Shown: positions 1 to 10,087, numbered from the stretch's first letter. The stretch is 64,000 nucleotides of DNA from Denitratimonas yunnanensis (SeqCode) (GCA_026410415.1 JAPMLR010000009.1:30118-94117); one strand, 5' to 3'. Translations and numbers: made by a program. The notes: generated by a model from the letters alone, not told the origin.

Positions 1-27
1 GGATTTTCCTTACTCCGAGGTTTCCCC

Positions 28-2205
28 ATGTTCGCATCGCGCCCCCTGATCGCCTTCGCCCTTGCTTTCGCCGTTGCCGGCGGTGCGCTGGCGAAGCCTG
101 CGCAGACCTCGGACCTCGTGATGGCGCCCACCACCACCCAGGTCGATGTCTCCACGCTCGTCACGCAGTTGCTCAGCAACAGCCGGTATCACTATCACCC
201 GCTGCCGCTGGACAACGCGCTGTCCGAGCGCATCTACGACCGCTATCTGGAAGCGCTGGATCGGGATCGCATGTTCCTGCTGGCCTCGGACGTCGAGGGC
301 TTTGCCCACCTGCGCACTTCGTTCGACGATGCGCTGCGCGAGCGCCAGATCCAGCCGGCGTTCGACATGTTCAACCTCTACATCCAGCGCGTCGCCGACC
401 GCACCCGCTTCGTGCGCGACTACCTGAAGACCGACATCGACCTGACGGCCGACGAAACCTGGAACTTCGACCGCAAGGACGCACCGTTCGCCGCCACCAG
501 CGACGAGCTCGACGCCCTGTGGCGCAAGCGCGTGAAAAACGACGTGTTGCGTCTGAAGCTTGCCGGGAAGGAGATGGATGCGATCCGCGAGACGCTGGAC
601 AAGCGTTACGCCAACTACGAATCGCGCACCCGCGCCATTCGCGGCGACGACGTGTTCCAGACCTTCATGAACGCCTACACCAGCGCGATCGAGCCGCACA
701 CCAGCTACATGAATCCGCGCACCACCGAGAACTTCGCGATGTCGATGCGCCTGTCGCTCGAAGGCATCGGCGCGGTGTTGCAGATCAACGACGAGGAAGT
801 GACGGTGATCCGCTCGATCGTGCCCGGTGGCCCGGCTGGCATGTCGGGCGAGGTCAAACCCGGCGACCGCATCTACGCGGTGGGCCAGGGCAAGGACGGG
901 CCGATGCTGGATGTGGTCGGCTGGCGCCTCGACGATGTGGTCGAAAAGATCCGTGGCCCGCGCGGCACCGAAGTGCGCCTCGACATCCTGCCCGCCGACG
1001 CCGGCCCGGATGGCGAGCACAAGCTGGTGCTGTTGACGCGCGAGAAGGTCAAACTGGAAGAGCAAGCCGCCAAGAAGTCCGTGATCGAGATCGGCGAGGG
1101 CGAGAACGGGCACCGCATCGGCCTGATCGAACTGCCCACCTTCTATCAGGACTTCGACGGCCGCCGCCGCGACGAACCCGACTACCGCTCGGCCACGCGC
1201 GACGTGGCCAGGCTGCTGGAAGAGCTCAAACAGGAAAAGGTGGACGGCATCGTCATCGACTTGCGCAACAACGGCGGAGGCTCGTTGACCGAAGCCGTGG
1301 AACTGACCGGCCTGTTCATCGACAAGGGCCCGGTGGTGCAGGTCCGTGACGCGCGTGGCCGCCTGGATGTGCAGCGCGACACCGCACCCGGCACAACGTG
1401 GGACGGGCCGCTGGCGGTGATGGTCAATCGTGCATCGGCGTCCGCATCGGAGATTTTCGCCGGCGCCATCCAGGACTACGGCCGTGGCCTGGTGATCGGC
1501 GAACCGACATTCGGCAAGGGCACGGTCCAGAACCTGGTGGATCTGGACATGTTCGTGCGTGGTGACGACCCCGGGTTCGGGCAACTGAAAGTCACCATCG
1601 CGCAGTTTTTCCGCATCGAAGGCGGTTCCACCCAGCATCGCGGTATCACGCCGGACATCGCGTTCCCGGTAACGCTGGATGCCGACGATTACGGCGAGAG
1701 CATCTACGAAAACGCCTTGCCGTGGACGCGGGTGGACGCGGCGGACTATGTCGCGCAGGCCAACTTCAAACCTTTGTTGCCGTTGCTGGAAACCCGCCAT
1801 GAAACCCGTACGAAGGCAGATCAGGAGTTCATCTGGTGGGCCGAAGACGTGGCCGAGTACCGTCGCCAGCGGGCCGAGAAGTCGGTGTCGCTGAACGAGG
1901 CGACACGGCGCGCGGAGCGCGAACGCAACGAGGCCCGGCGCAAGGCGCGCGAGGAGATCCGCAAGGCCAATGGATTGGCCAGCACCGACCCGGCGGACAG
2001 CGATGACGGCCTGCAGGCGGACGAGCGCGACGTGGTGGCCGACGCCGCGCGCGAGGAAGAAGACAAGGAGCAATCCCCGGATGTTCTGGCACGCGAGGCG
2101 GCACACATCCTCGCCGATGCCATCGATCTCCTGAATGCGGATCGCGCACTGGCGGCGCAGGTGCTGCCGGCACGAGCCGACACGCCGGCCGAGGGGATCC
2201 AGTAA
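28..2205 (+). CDS. prc: Tail-specific (carboxy-terminal processing) protease Prc, S41 family
   Basis: A periplasmic protease that trims or degrades proteins from their C-termini, as Prc/Tsp does for ssrA-tagged proteins and cell-wall hydrolases. The 725-residue product starts with a signal peptide (about residues 1-22, ending ALA-K). It has an N-terminal domain, a PDZ domain (about 240-330) and the S41 protease core. The SASASE motif gives nucleophile Ser472 and FGKGT gives Lys497, the 25-residue Ser/Lys spacing known for E. coli Prc. The C-terminal third is charged and helical, like the DUF3340 tail of the family. Length is slightly above the E. coli 682 residues. GAGG-like ribosome site (ccgagg) precedes the ATG. 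The downstream spacer contains a short hairpin. Confidence 0.95.
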   Translation: MFASRPLIAFALAFAVAGGALAKPAQTSDLVMAPTTTQVDVSTLVTQLLSNSRYHYHPLPLDNALSERIYDRYLEALDRDRMFLLASDVEGFAHLRTSFDDALRERQIQPAFDMFNLYIQRVADRTRFVRDYLKTDIDLTADETWNFDRKDAPFAATSDELDALWRKRVKNDVLRLKLAGKEMDAIRETLDKRYANYESRTRAIRGDDVFQTFMNAYTSAIEPHTSYMNPRTTENFAMSMRLSLEGIGAVLQINDEEVTVIRSIVPGGPAGMSGEVKPGDRIYAVGQGKDGPMLDVVGWRLDDVVEKIRGPRGTEVRLDILPADAGPDGEHKLVLLTREKVKLEEQAAKKSVIEIGEGENGHRIGLIELPTFYQDFDGRRRDEPDYRSATRDVARLLEELKQEKVDGIVIDLRNNGGGSLTEAVELTGLFIDKGPVVQVRDARGRLDVQRDTAPGTTWDGPLAVMVNRASASASEIFAGAIQDYGRGLVIGEPTFGKGTVQNLVDLDMFVRGDDPGFGQLKVTIAQFFRIEGGSTQHRGITPDIAFPVTLDADDYGESIYENALPWTRVDAADYVAQANFKPLLPLLETRHETRTKADQEFIWWAEDVAEYRRQRAEKSVSLNEATRRAERERNEARRKAREEIRKANGLASTDPADSDDGLQADERDVVADAAREEEDKEQSPDVLAREAAHILADAIDLLNADRALAAQVLPARADTPAEGIQ

Positions 2206-2235
2206 GCCCCGAGGCCACGGCCTTGCCGTTCCTTC

Positions 2236-2260
2236 CCTGTTCCTCCGCCGCGGGAACAGG
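2236..2260 (+). terminator. Weak hairpin after prc
   Basis: CCTGTTCC and GGAACAGG form an 8-bp stem about 30 bases after the prc stop. There is no T run, so it may be an attenuator-like or Rho-assisted end rather than an intrinsic terminator. Confidence 0.3.
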
Positions 2261-2377
2261 CTGCAACCTGAGTTGATCGGTTCCGCATCATCGGTGCCTG
2301 CCCCCTTTCCGGCCCTTGCCTGCGCATGCGATCCAGGCAGGGGTTTCCCTGCAACACTGCCTGCCACGGGGTTTTCC

Positions 2378-3271
2378 ATGTCCGCGCCCAATGCTTCTTC
2401 GTCCGCGTCGCCTCGGTTGTGGGCGGTCGCGCTGGCGCTGGCTGCGGTCTATGTGGTCTGGGGTTCGACTTACCTGGGTATCCGCTTTGCGTTGGAGGGC
2501 TATCCGCCATTCCTGCTCGGTGCCATCCGGATGGCATTGGCCGGCACCTTGATGTACGCCTTCCTGCGCTGGCGCGGCGTGCCAGCGCCGACGCGCAGCC
2601 AATGGAAGCAGTTGTGGTGGCTGTCGATCTTCATGGTGCTGCTCAGCAACGGTCTGGTGAACGTGGCCGAGCAGGAAGTGTCCTCCGGCATGGCGGCCGT
2701 GGCCGTGGCTTCGATGCCGCTGTGGGCGGCACTGTTCGCCTTTCTGCGTGGCGAACGGCCACGTCGCAACGAGTGGGTCGGACTGGCGCTTGGCTTTGCC
2801 GGCGTGCTGTGGCTCAACGCGGGCACCGATCTCGCTGCGACACCCACCGGCATGATCGCGCTGCTGATCGCCCCCGTCGCCTGGGCCTGGGGATCGATCT
2901 GGAGCCGTGGGCGTGATTTGCCGACGCCCTTCATGTCCGCCGCCGGCCAGATGTTGACCGGCGGCGCCTGGATGCTCGGTGCGGCCCTGGTGACCGGTGA
3001 GCGCCTGACCGACTGGCCGCCATTGGATGCGACGCTGGCCCTGGGCTATCTGGTGACGTTCGGCTCGATCATCGGCTTCACCGCCTACATCTGGCTGCTG
3101 CACCACGTGCGACCGGCGCTCGCGACGAGTTACGCCTATGTCAATCCACCCATCGCCGTGCTGTTCGGCGTGCTGCTCGCCGGTGAGGCGTTCTCGCTGC
3201 ACGAGCTGGCCGCCATGGGTGTGATCCTCGCCGGTGTGGCCATCATCACGCTCTCGCGCACCAAGCGCTGA
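2378..3271 (+). CDS. EamA/DMT-superfamily inner-membrane exporter (YedA-like)
   Basis: A 297-residue membrane protein of the drug/metabolite transporter superfamily. It has ten predicted hydrophobic segments arranged as two EamA repeats (about 12-140 and 150-290). The N-terminal WGSTYLGIRFALE signature (from W28) and the C-terminal YVNPPIAVLFG...GEAF signature are typical of RhaT/YedA-type members. Substrate cannot be read from sequence; family members export amino acids or related metabolites. An in-frame extension runs upstream into the prc tail, but the ATG at 2378 gives the normal length and begins just before the first membrane segment. It is co-directional with prc and gap but separated from both, so probably has its own expression. 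Confidence 0.88.
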   Translation: MSAPNASSSASPRLWAVALALAAVYVVWGSTYLGIRFALEGYPPFLLGAIRMALAGTLMYAFLRWRGVPAPTRSQWKQLWWLSIFMVLLSNGLVNVAEQEVSSGMAAVAVASMPLWAALFAFLRGERPRRNEWVGLALGFAGVLWLNAGTDLAATPTGMIALLIAPVAWAWGSIWSRGRDLPTPFMSAAGQMLTGGAWMLGAALVTGERLTDWPPLDATLALGYLVTFGSIIGFTAYIWLLHHVRPALATSYAYVNPPIAVLFGVLLAGEAFSLHELAAMGVILAGVAIITLSRTKR

Positions 3272-3302
3272 GGCCCGGGAGGTAATCGAGCAAGGGCCGG
3301 GC

Positions 3303-3308
3303 TAAAAT
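3303..3308 (+). promoter_or_regulatory. Possible -10 element of gap
   Basis: TAAAAT lies 60 bases before the gap ATG in an otherwise GC-rich spacer. A convincing -35 at the expected distance is not visible, so this is only a candidate. Confidence 0.25.
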
Positions 3309-3367
3309 GGCGGGCGCGCTGTTCTCGATGGCGCGTCCCCATCCCTTTTTCCCGGAGTAGTCCCGTC

Positions 3368-4381
3368 ATGGCAATCAAGGTCGCGATCAACGGCTATGGC
3401 CGCATCGGCCGCAACATCCTGCGTGCGCTGTACGAAGCCAACCGCACCAGCGAAATCCAGATCGTCGCGATCAACGACCTGGGCGATGCCAACACCAACG
3501 CGCATCTGACCCGAAACGACACCGCCCACGGCCGTTTTCCCGGCAACGTGACCGTGGATGGCGGTGATCTGATCGTCAATGGCGACCGCATCAAGGTCTG
3601 CGCCGAGCGTGACCCGGCCAAGCTGCCCTGGGGTGAACTCGGCGTGGACGTGGTGCTCGAATGCACCGGCCTTTTCACCAGCAAGGCCAAGGCTGGCGCG
3701 CACCTCACTGCCGGCGCCAAGAAGGTCATCATCTCCGCACCCGGCGGCAACGATGTCGATGCCACCATCGTTTACGGCGTCAACCACGGCGTGTTGAAGG
3801 CCAGCGATACGGTCATATCCAATGCCAGCTGCACCACCAACTGTCTGGCCCCGCTCGCCAAGGTGCTGCATGACAGCATCGGCATCGAACATGGTTTGAT
3901 GACGACCATCCACGCCTACACCAACGATCAGGTGCTGACGGACGTCTATCACTCCGACCTGCGTCGCGCGCGTTCGGCCACGATGAGCCAGATTCCCACC
4001 AAGACCGGCGCAGCGGCGGCCGTGGGCTTGGTGCTGCCGGAGCTCAATGGCAAGCTCACCGGGTTCTCGATGCGCGTGCCGACGATCAACGTTTCCGTGG
4101 TGGACCTGTCCTTCGTCGCCTCGCGCGCCACCACCAAGGACGAGATCGATGCCGCGATCAAGGCCGCCAGCGAAGGCGCACTGAAGGGCATTCTCGGCTT
4201 CAATTCCGAGCCGCTGGTATCGGTGGACTTCAACCATGATCCGCACAGCTCGGTTTACGACAGCACGCTGACTCAAGTGATGAACGGCACGCTTGTCAAA
4301 GTGCTGAGCTGGTACGACAACGAATGGGGTTTCTCCAACCGCATGCTCGACACCACGCTGGCCCTGATGGCGGCCAAGTAA
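3368..4381 (+). CDS. gap: Glyceraldehyde-3-phosphate dehydrogenase, type I
   Basis: Cytoplasmic glycolytic/gluconeogenic enzyme converting glyceraldehyde-3-phosphate, NAD+ and phosphate to 1,3-bisphosphoglycerate. The 337 residues match the family length. The Rossmann signature [13 protein letters not shown] is at residues 8-20, the catalytic Cys155 is in SNASCTTNC and the base His182 is in IHAYTNDQ. The C-terminal [13 protein letters not shown] motif is intact. The start is supported by a ggag ribosome site 10-15 bases upstream (cccggagtagtcccgtcATG). It is monocistronic, with its own spacer upstream and a strong terminator downstream. Confidence 0.98.
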   Translation: MAIKVAINGYGRIGRNILRALYEANRTSEIQIVAINDLGDANTNAHLTRNDTAHGRFPGNVTVDGGDLIVNGDRIKVCAERDPAKLPWGELGVDVVLECTGLFTSKAKAGAHLTAGAKKVIISAPGGNDVDATIVYGVNHGVLKASDTVISNASCTTNCLAPLAKVLHDSIGIEHGLMTTIHAYTNDQVLTDVYHSDLRRARSATMSQIPTKTGAAAAVGLVLPELNGKLTGFSMRVPTINVSVVDLSFVASRATTKDEIDAAIKAASEGALKGILGFNSEPLVSVDFNHDPHSSVYDSTLTQVMNGTLVKVLSWYDNEWGFSNRMLDTTLALMAAK

Positions 4382-4410
4382 TCCGGAGCGCATGACGCGC
4401 TCCCATAACG

Positions 4411-4443
4411 AAAAAGCGCGGCCCATCTGGCCGCGCTTTTTTT
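4411..4443. terminator. Bidirectional intrinsic terminator between gap and bioC
   Basis: AAAAAGCGCGGCC and GGCCGCGCTTTTTTT form a GC-rich stem around a short CATCT loop, with A and T runs on the two sides. It can end transcription of gap rightward and of the convergent biotin cluster leftward. Confidence 0.92.
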
Positions 4444-4478
4444 GTTTCTCGCGTGCGTCTGGCCCCGCGTATCCCGGC

Positions 4479-5363
4479 TCACTGCTTCCGTCGAATCGGA
4501 ATCCGCGACAGCGGCACCGCAGCCAGATCGCCGCCGCCGCTGCGTACGGGTTGCCCGGGCTCGGGTGCATAACCATGCGCATAAAACACTTCATACGTCG
4601 CCGGCAGCAGACCATCAGGACGACGGAAGATTTCATAGGCGGCAATCGCACCTGCCAGACGCGACTTGCCGGTGAGTCCACGGCGGCGATCGACGACGGC
4701 GTTGCCGGCACCGATGCCCTGGAGGTCACGCATCAGGTCGATCGCTTTGGGGTAGGTCAGCGTGAAGCGATCAGTATCGAGGACCGGATCTCGGAAGCCA
4801 CCGGCGAGCATGGCATCGCCGATGTGCTGGATCGGGGTGAAGTCGCTGACGTGCGGCGCGGCATCGACGCTGGCGAAAGCGCTGCGCAGTTCATGCAGGG
4901 TCTGCGGGCCGAAACTCGAACACGCAAGAAAGCCGCCGGGGGCCAGCACGTTGCGCCACTGGGCCATCAACGCCGGAATCTCCTCGATCCATTGCATGCA
5001 AAGGTTGGAGAAAACGAGATCGAAGCTGCCGGGAGCAAAGGGCAACGCACGCGTGTCGGCACACACCGTGGCATGGCGCGGCCGCCACAGGCCTGCGGAA
5101 CGTTTCGCCACGCGCAGCATCGGCAAGGCCAGATCCAATGCCACCACCTGAGCCTTGGGCCAACGCTTCTTGAGCGAGCGACTGGCCGTGCCGGGGCCGC
5201 AGCCGACATCCAGAATGCGTGACGGTGGCGTGGTCACGTAGTCCAACCGTTCCAGCAAGCGAGCTTCCACCTCGTGTTGCAGGACCGCGCGTTCGCCGTA
5301 GGCGGTCGCGGCGCGACCGAAGCTGCGGCGAACGTGCTGGAGATCAAACGTGCTGGAAATCAT
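4479..5363 (-). CDS. bioC: Malonyl-ACP O-methyltransferase BioC
   Basis: A cytoplasmic SAM-dependent enzyme that methylates the free carboxyl of malonyl-ACP, disguising it so that fatty acid synthesis can build pimeloyl-ACP for biotin. The 294-residue product has methyltransferase motif I at ILDVGCGPG (50-58). The BioC-typical FSNLCMQWIEE follows, where family members have NLxxQW. The ATG at 5363 overlaps the bioH stop by four bases (ATGA), indicating translational coupling. It is the last gene of bioB-bioF-bioH-bioC and ends facing the gap terminator. Confidence 0.93.
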   Translation of the reverse strand: MISSTFDLQHVRRSFGRAATAYGERAVLQHEVEARLLERLDYVTTPPSRILDVGCGPGTASRSLKKRWPKAQVVALDLALPMLRVAKRSAGLWRPRHATVCADTRALPFAPGSFDLVFSNLCMQWIEEIPALMAQWRNVLAPGGFLACSSFGPQTLHELRSAFASVDAAPHVSDFTPIQHIGDAMLAGGFRDPVLDTDRFTLTYPKAIDLMRDLQGIGAGNAVVDRRRGLTGKSRLAGAIAAYEIFRRPDGLLPATYEVFYAHGYAPEPGQPVRSGGGDLAAVPLSRIPIRRKQ

Positions 5364-6136
5364 TCGACGACATTCCTTGTTTCAACATTCATCAACCCGG
5401 AAAGCGCCCGCGCCACCGCGTCCGCCTCGGACAGGAACGGCATGTGGCCGCTGTCCAGCTCAAGATATCGCGCCTCAGGCGCCCTCGCTGCCGCCCAACG
5501 CATCGCCTGAGGCGGCACCAGGCGGTCGCGTCGGCCGGCAATCCACAGCGACGGCCGCGAGAGCGTCGGCAAGGCGATCCGCCAATCGCTGTGCTGCAAA
5601 AGATCGAGACCCTGGCGCAAGGAATCCAGCGCCGGCGCGCCATGCTCGAACGCGCTCGTGCGCAACGCGTCCATGTCCATCGTGGCGCGCACCGAACCCA
5701 TGGCCTCCAGCGCCAGAAAACGCTCCACGGTCGCGCGGAAATCGCGCTCCAGCCCGAGGGCGAACTGTTCGAACACCGTACCCGGGACACCGTGACGCCA
5801 ATCGGCCGCGTCGACGAAGCGCGGGCTCGATGCCATGACGGCAATGGCGCGAAGGTGTTCGGGAATTCGATGGGCCGCCTCCAGCGCGATCAACCCGCCG
5901 AGCGACCAGCCGACCCACACCGCACCGGTCGGAATGCGCTCGATCAACGTGGAGAGGATGCGCTGGGGATCCAGGCGGGTGTCCTCGCGGCTGCGACCGT
6001 GACCGGGGAGATCGACCAAGTGCACCTGGAAGCGTGTGGCCAGCCGTTCGGTGAGCGGCGCGAACACGCCCGAGTGCATCGCCCAGCCATGAATCAGCAC
6101 CAGCGGCGCGCCAGCGCCGATCGTTTCGATGTGCAA
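5360..6136 (-). CDS. bioH: Pimeloyl-ACP methyl ester carboxylesterase BioH
   Basis: Removes the methyl group added by BioC, releasing pimeloyl-ACP for BioF. The product is a 258-residue alpha/beta hydrolase. The nucleophile elbow GWSLGG holds Ser78, with Asp204 in IAGRRDRLVPP and His231 in DSGHMPF, a complete triad. The position immediately between bioF and bioC, six bases after bioF and overlapping bioC, supports BioH over a generic esterase. Confidence 0.93.
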   Translation of the reverse strand: MHIETIGAGAPLVLIHGWAMHSGVFAPLTERLATRFQVHLVDLPGHGRSREDTRLDPQRILSTLIERIPTGAVWVGWSLGGLIALEAAHRIPEHLRAIAVMASSPRFVDAADWRHGVPGTVFEQFALGLERDFRATVERFLALEAMGSVRATMDMDALRTSAFEHGAPALDSLRQGLDLLQHSDWRIALPTLSRPSLWIAGRRDRLVPPQAMRWAAARAPEARYLELDSGHMPFLSEADAVARALSGLMNVETRNVVE

Positions 6137-6142
6137 CGTCGA

Positions 6143-7351
6143 CTACTCCCCGGCCAATCGCCGCGCGACGCCCGCCAATGCATCGAGCAGCGCGTCGACG
6201 TCGGCTTCGCTGTGCAACGCATTCAGCGTGACGCGCAGTCGCGCACGCCCCTCGGGCACGGTCGGCGGCCGGATCGCGCCGACGAAGAATCCAGCCTTCT
6301 CGAGCTGCCTGGCGGCCGCCAACGCCGCGGTGTTGGAGCCGATGACGATGGGCTGGATCGGGGTACTGGAATCCATCAGCCCCACGCCGATCTGCTGCGC
6401 ACCGCGCCGGAAGCGTGCGACCAATCCCGCCAACTTGAAGCGCCGCCACGGCTCGCGACGCGCGATCGCCAAGGCACTTCGCGCCGCTGCCGCCAATGCC
6501 GGTGGCAACGCCGTGGTGTAGATGTAAGGGCGCGCGCTATCGGCGATTGCCTCGATCAGCGCCGCCTGGCCCACCAGCACCGCGCCCGCACCGCCAAGCG
6601 CTTTTCCGAGAGTGATCAGTTGCAGCGGAACCTCGTTCACGCTCAACCCGCTGTGCGCGACACTGCCGCAACCATCCGGCCCGAGAACGCCGGCACCGTG
6701 CGCGTCGTCGACGTAGAAGGTGGCGTTCTCGGCGCGGGCCAGCACGGCCAGTATCTTCAGTGGCGCGATGTCACCGTCCATGCTGAACACGCCATCGGTC
6801 GCCAGCAACGCGGCTGCCGCCGGCTGGCTGCGCAACTGACGCAACGCGCCATCGGGCAACGCATGCGGGTAGCGCTTGAGCTCTGCGCCAGCGAGGCGCG
6901 CGGCGTCAATCAGGCTGGCATGGTTGAGCTTGTCCTGGACGCAGAGATCGCCCTCGCGTAGCAGCGTCTGCACCACGGCGAGATTGGCGAGGTAGCCAGA
7001 ACTGAACAACAGCGCGCGCGGGTAGCCCTGCCACTCGGCGATCGCCTCCTCCAACTCCCGATGCTCGCGGTAGTGCCCGCACACCAGATGCGAGGCCCCG
7101 GCGCCGACACCACGCCACGCGGCACATTCCTGCAATGCGGCCACCACCTCGGGATGTTGTGACAAGCCCAGGTAATCGTTGCTGCAGAAGTTGCGCAGCA
7201 CTTGTCCGTCCACTTCGATGGCGATGCCTTCGCGCGCGCCGATCTCGCGGCTGCGGCGTTCCAGCCCCGCACGCGCCCGTGCGGCACGCTCGACAGCAAG
7301 TCGCGATAGCAAGCCTGGCCGGACGACGCGCTCGCGCGGGCCGGCGGACAC
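6143..7351 (-). CDS. bioF: 8-amino-7-oxononanoate synthase
   Basis: A PLP enzyme that condenses pimeloyl-ACP with L-alanine, the first committed step of the biotin rings. The 402 residues have the expected length. Key sites are the PLP lysine K250 in TLGKALGG, the VDDAHG motif (Asp216) and LNHAS (His144). The start is a GTG at 7351 directly abutting the bioB stop (TGA-GTG), with no spacer, so its translation is probably coupled to bioB. Confidence 0.95.
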   Translation of the reverse strand: MSAGPRERVVRPGLLSRLAVERAARARAGLERRSREIGAREGIAIEVDGQVLRNFCSNDYLGLSQHPEVVAALQECAAWRGVGAGASHLVCGHYREHRELEEAIAEWQGYPRALLFSSGYLANLAVVQTLLREGDLCVQDKLNHASLIDAARLAGAELKRYPHALPDGALRQLRSQPAAAALLATDGVFSMDGDIAPLKILAVLARAENATFYVDDAHGAGVLGPDGCGSVAHSGLSVNEVPLQLITLGKALGGAGAVLVGQAALIEAIADSARPYIYTTALPPALAAAARSALAIARREPWRRFKLAGLVARFRRGAQQIGVGLMDSSTPIQPIVIGSNTAALAAARQLEKAGFFVGAIRPPTVPEGRARLRVTLNALHSEADVDALLDALAGVARRLAGE

Positions 7352-8359
7352 TCAGGCTGCCTCGACCGAGGCGCACACCGGCGCATGCACGGTGCCGGAT
7401 CGTTCCTCCTTCTCGAGTGCGCAGATCCCCAGGCGCGCGAACAGCGCACGGTCGCGGTCCATCTGCGGATTGGCGGTCGTCAGGAGTTTCTCGCCGTAAA
7501 AGATGGAGTTCGCGCCGGCCAGGAAACACAGTGCCTGCAATTCATCGCTCATCTGCTCGCGTCCGGCGGACAACCGTACCCACGACGCCGGCATCAGCAG
7601 CCGCGCCACGGCGATGGTGCGGACGAACTCGAACGGGTCCAGCGCCCGTGTGCCGGCCAACGGGGTGCCCTGCACCTGCACCAGCAGATTGATCGGCACC
7701 GATTCGGGGTGTTCGGGCAGGTTCGCCAGCGTCTGCAGCAACCCGGCACGCTGTTCGCGGCTTTCGCCCATTCCCACGATGCCACCGCAACAGGTTTTCA
7801 TGCCGGCGGCACGCACGTTGGCCAGCGTGTCCAGGCGATCCTGATAGGTGCGAGTGCCGATCACCGAGTCATAGAACTCCGGCGCCGTATCGAGGTTGTG
7901 GTTGTAGTAGTCCAAGCCGGCCTCTTTCAGCGTGTCCGCCTGGGTGGCGCTGAGCATGCCCAGCGTGGCGCAGGTTTCCAGCCCGAGCGCACGCACGCCG
8001 CGCACCATCTCGGCGACTTTCTCGACATCGCGATCCTTCGGCGAACGCCACGCCGCGCCCATGCAGAATCGCGTTGCCCCGGCCGCCCGTGCCTCCTGCG
8101 CGCGTGCCAGCACGGCATCGATATCCATCAGCTTCTGCGCCTTCAGCCCGGTGTCGTGACGTGCCGACTGCGGGCAGTAACCGCAATCCTCGGGGCATCC
8201 ACCCGTTTTGATCGACAACAGCGTCGACACCTGCACCTGCGACGGATCGAACCGCTCGCGGTGCACGCTCGCGGCGCGGAACATCAGCTCGGAGAAAGGC
8301 AGATCGAACAGCGCGAGCACATCCTCGCGACTGTAGTCATGACGCAACGGGGTGGACAT
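7352..8359 (-). CDS. bioB: Biotin synthase (radical SAM)
   Basis: Inserts sulfur into dethiobiotin in the last step of biotin synthesis. The radical-SAM cluster motif CxxxCxxC is at Cys55, Cys59 and Cys62 ([13 protein letters not shown]). Downstream motifs such as YYNHNLDT and the GGIVGMGES stretch are typical of BioB. The ATG at 8359 yields 335 residues. An alternative start at 8392 would add 11 residues and lie closer to the divergent comF gene. First gene of the leftward biotin cluster; bioA and bioD are not in this window. Confidence 0.96.
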   Translation of the reverse strand: MSTPLRHDYSREDVLALFDLPFSELMFRAASVHRERFDPSQVQVSTLLSIKTGGCPEDCGYCPQSARHDTGLKAQKLMDIDAVLARAQEARAAGATRFCMGAAWRSPKDRDVEKVAEMVRGVRALGLETCATLGMLSATQADTLKEAGLDYYNHNLDTAPEFYDSVIGTRTYQDRLDTLANVRAAGMKTCCGGIVGMGESREQRAGLLQTLANLPEHPESVPINLLVQVQGTPLAGTRALDPFEFVRTIAVARLLMPASWVRLSAGREQMSDELQALCFLAGANSIFYGEKLLTTANPQMDRDRALFARLGICALEKEERSGTVHAPVCASVEAA

Positions 8360-8419
8360 CAGGCAGTCGCTCCAACGGGGCGCCGGTGGCAAAGTGCGGG
8401 AAGTCTGGAAACCCTACCG

Positions 8420-9139
8420 ATGCCTGTCAACCTCGACACCCCACCTCCGATCCCGCTGCGCGAACGGTTGTCGCACTGGCTGCTGCCGCCGCGCTGTCTC
8501 GCGTGCGGTGATCCGGCGCGACAATTCGACCTGTGCGACGCGTGCATCGCCAACCTGCCCGACAACCGGGTGGCCTGCCCGTGCTGTGCCCTGCCTCTCG
8601 CGGCGTCGGCGCCCGTCTGTGGCGAATGTCTGGCCGCCACACCACCGTTCTCGCAAGGCATCGCCCCATGGCGTTACGAAGGCGTGATCGCACACCTGCT
8701 CCCCCGCTTGAAATTCCAGCGCGAACTGGCGGTGGCGCACGTGCTCGGCACGCTGTTGGCGCAGCGCTTCGATGACTGGGATGGCCGGGATGGCATCACC
8801 TGCGTTGTTCCCATTCCGCTGCACCACAGTCGGCTGGCGCAGCGCGGCTACAACCAGGCGCTCGAACTGGCCCGCCCGCTGGCGCGTGCGCGCAATCTGG
8901 TCATCGACACCACACTGCTGGCGCGCCGACGCGCGACCGCGCCACAAACCGATCTGGATGCCGCGGCCCGCCGGCGCAACCTCCGCGGCGCCTTCAGTGC
9001 CGCACCGGCGAACGGACACACCGTGCTGCTCGTGGACGACGTGATCACCACCGGCGCCACCGTGCGCGAAGCCGCACACACGCTGATGCGCGCCGGCGCC
9101 AACGAGGTTCGCGTGTTGGCGATTTCGCGGGCGCCCTAG
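8420..9139 (+). CDS. comF: ComF family protein (phosphoribosyltransferase fold)
   Basis: A 239-residue member of the ComF/GntX family, associated with DNA uptake and use in naturally competent bacteria; biochemical role not settled. Four Cys pairs in the N-terminal half (CLAC, CDAC, CPCC, CGEC, about residues 25-75) look like a zinc-binding module. The C-terminal PRPP-binding loop VLLVDDVITTGAT is near 201-213. A longer in-frame opening upstream is only the antisense of bioB; the ATG at 8420 gives the family length. Divergent from bioB across about 60 bases, a common arrangement in these bacteria. Confidence 0.88.
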   Translation: MPVNLDTPPPIPLRERLSHWLLPPRCLACGDPARQFDLCDACIANLPDNRVACPCCALPLAASAPVCGECLAATPPFSQGIAPWRYEGVIAHLLPRLKFQRELAVAHVLGTLLAQRFDDWDGRDGITCVVPIPLHHSRLAQRGYNQALELARPLARARNLVIDTTLLARRRATAPQTDLDAAARRRNLRGAFSAAPANGHTVLLVDDVITTGATVREAAHTLMRAGANEVRVLAISRAP

Positions 9140-9271
9140 AGATTGCGCACCACCGCAATCCTGAGCTCGTCCGCCACAGCGCGCCGGCACGGCGAACGCG
9201 CCCTGATAGAATCCACGCCACCCAACGACCCACTGACGGCCTGGACCGGCCGATACTTTGACGGACTTGAA

Positions 9272-10045
9272 ATGAAAGAAAAAGAAGACATCGTCGCCAA
9301 CTGGCTGCCGCGTTACACCGGCGTACCGCTGGACCAGTTCGGCCAGCACATCCTGCTCACCAATTTCGGCGGCTACGTCGATCATTTCGCCCGGATGATG
9401 GACGGCGAGGTGGTCGGCCGCGACCGGCCCATGCCCAGCTGCACCGTCGATGGCATCACCATGATCAACTTCGGCATGGGCAGCCCCAATGCCGCCACGA
9501 TGATGGACCTGCTCTCGGCCATCGCGCCCAAGGCGGTGCTGTTCCTGGGCAAGACCGGCGGGCTGAAGAAGAAGAACCAGCTCGGCGATCTGGTCTTGCC
9601 GATCGCCGCGATCCGTGGCGAGGGCACGTCCAACGACTACCTGCTTCCGGAAGTGCCGGCGCTGCCGGCCTTCGCGTTGCAGCGCGCCGTGTCCACGATG
9701 ATCCGCGACCTCGGCTACGACTACTGGACGGGTACGGTGTACACCACCAACCGGCGCGTCTGGGAACACGACGACGCGTTCAAGGAACGCCTGCGCCAGA
9801 TGCGCTGCATGGCGGTGGACATGGAAACCGCGACGATCTTCGCGGCCGGCTTCGCCAACTCGATTCCTTCCGGCGCGTTGCTGCTGGTCTCGGACCAGCC
9901 GATGATTCCGGAAGGAGTGAAGACCGAGGCCAGTGATGCCAAGGTCACCACGCACTTCGTCGAGCGTCACATCCAGATCGGCATCGAGGCGCTGAAGCTG
10001 ATCCGCCGCAACGGCAAGTCGGTCAAGCACCTGCGTTTCGACTGA
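9272..10045 (+). CDS. amn: AMP nucleosidase, short form
   Basis: Hydrolyses AMP to adenine and ribose 5-phosphate, adjusting the adenylate pool. The 257-residue product corresponds to the C-terminal catalytic, phosphorylase-like domain of E. coli Amn (484 residues) and lacks the N-terminal regulatory domain. Recognisable stretches are LLTNFGGYVDHFA, GKTGGLKKKNQLGD and the active-site VDMETATIFAAGF. The ATG at 9272 follows a TAGAAT-like element about 60 bases upstream (9207-9212). An in-frame extension to 9143 is not conserved-looking. A perfect 12-bp hairpin follows the stop. Confidence 0.9.
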   Translation: MKEKEDIVANWLPRYTGVPLDQFGQHILLTNFGGYVDHFARMMDGEVVGRDRPMPSCTVDGITMINFGMGSPNAATMMDLLSAIAPKAVLFLGKTGGLKKKNQLGDLVLPIAAIRGEGTSNDYLLPEVPALPAFALQRAVSTMIRDLGYDYWTGTVYTTNRRVWEHDDAFKERLRQMRCMAVDMETATIFAAGFANSIPSGALLLVSDQPMIPEGVKTEASDAKVTTHFVERHIQIGIEALKLIRRNGKSVKHLRFD

Positions 10046-10057
10046 CACGACCGACCC

Positions 10058-10087
10058 ATGCCGGCCGCGACACCGCGCGGCCGGCAT
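10058..10087 (+). terminator. GC-rich hairpin after amn
   Basis: ATGCCGGCCGCG and CGCGGCCGGCAT form a perfect 12-bp stem with a six-base loop starting 12 bases after the stop. No T run follows, so it may act as a stabilising or Rho-assisted end. Confidence 0.5.

Noticed and set aside
10..2391. 793-codon open frame antisense to prc
   Set aside because: It mirrors a strongly recognisable protease gene, is very rich in Arg, Gly, Ala and His and has no family features. High-GC genes routinely leave such antisense frames open.
8360..8419. BirA operator between bioB and comF
   Set aside because: No TTGTAAACC/GGTTTACAA-type dyad is visible; only loose similarity to half-sites.
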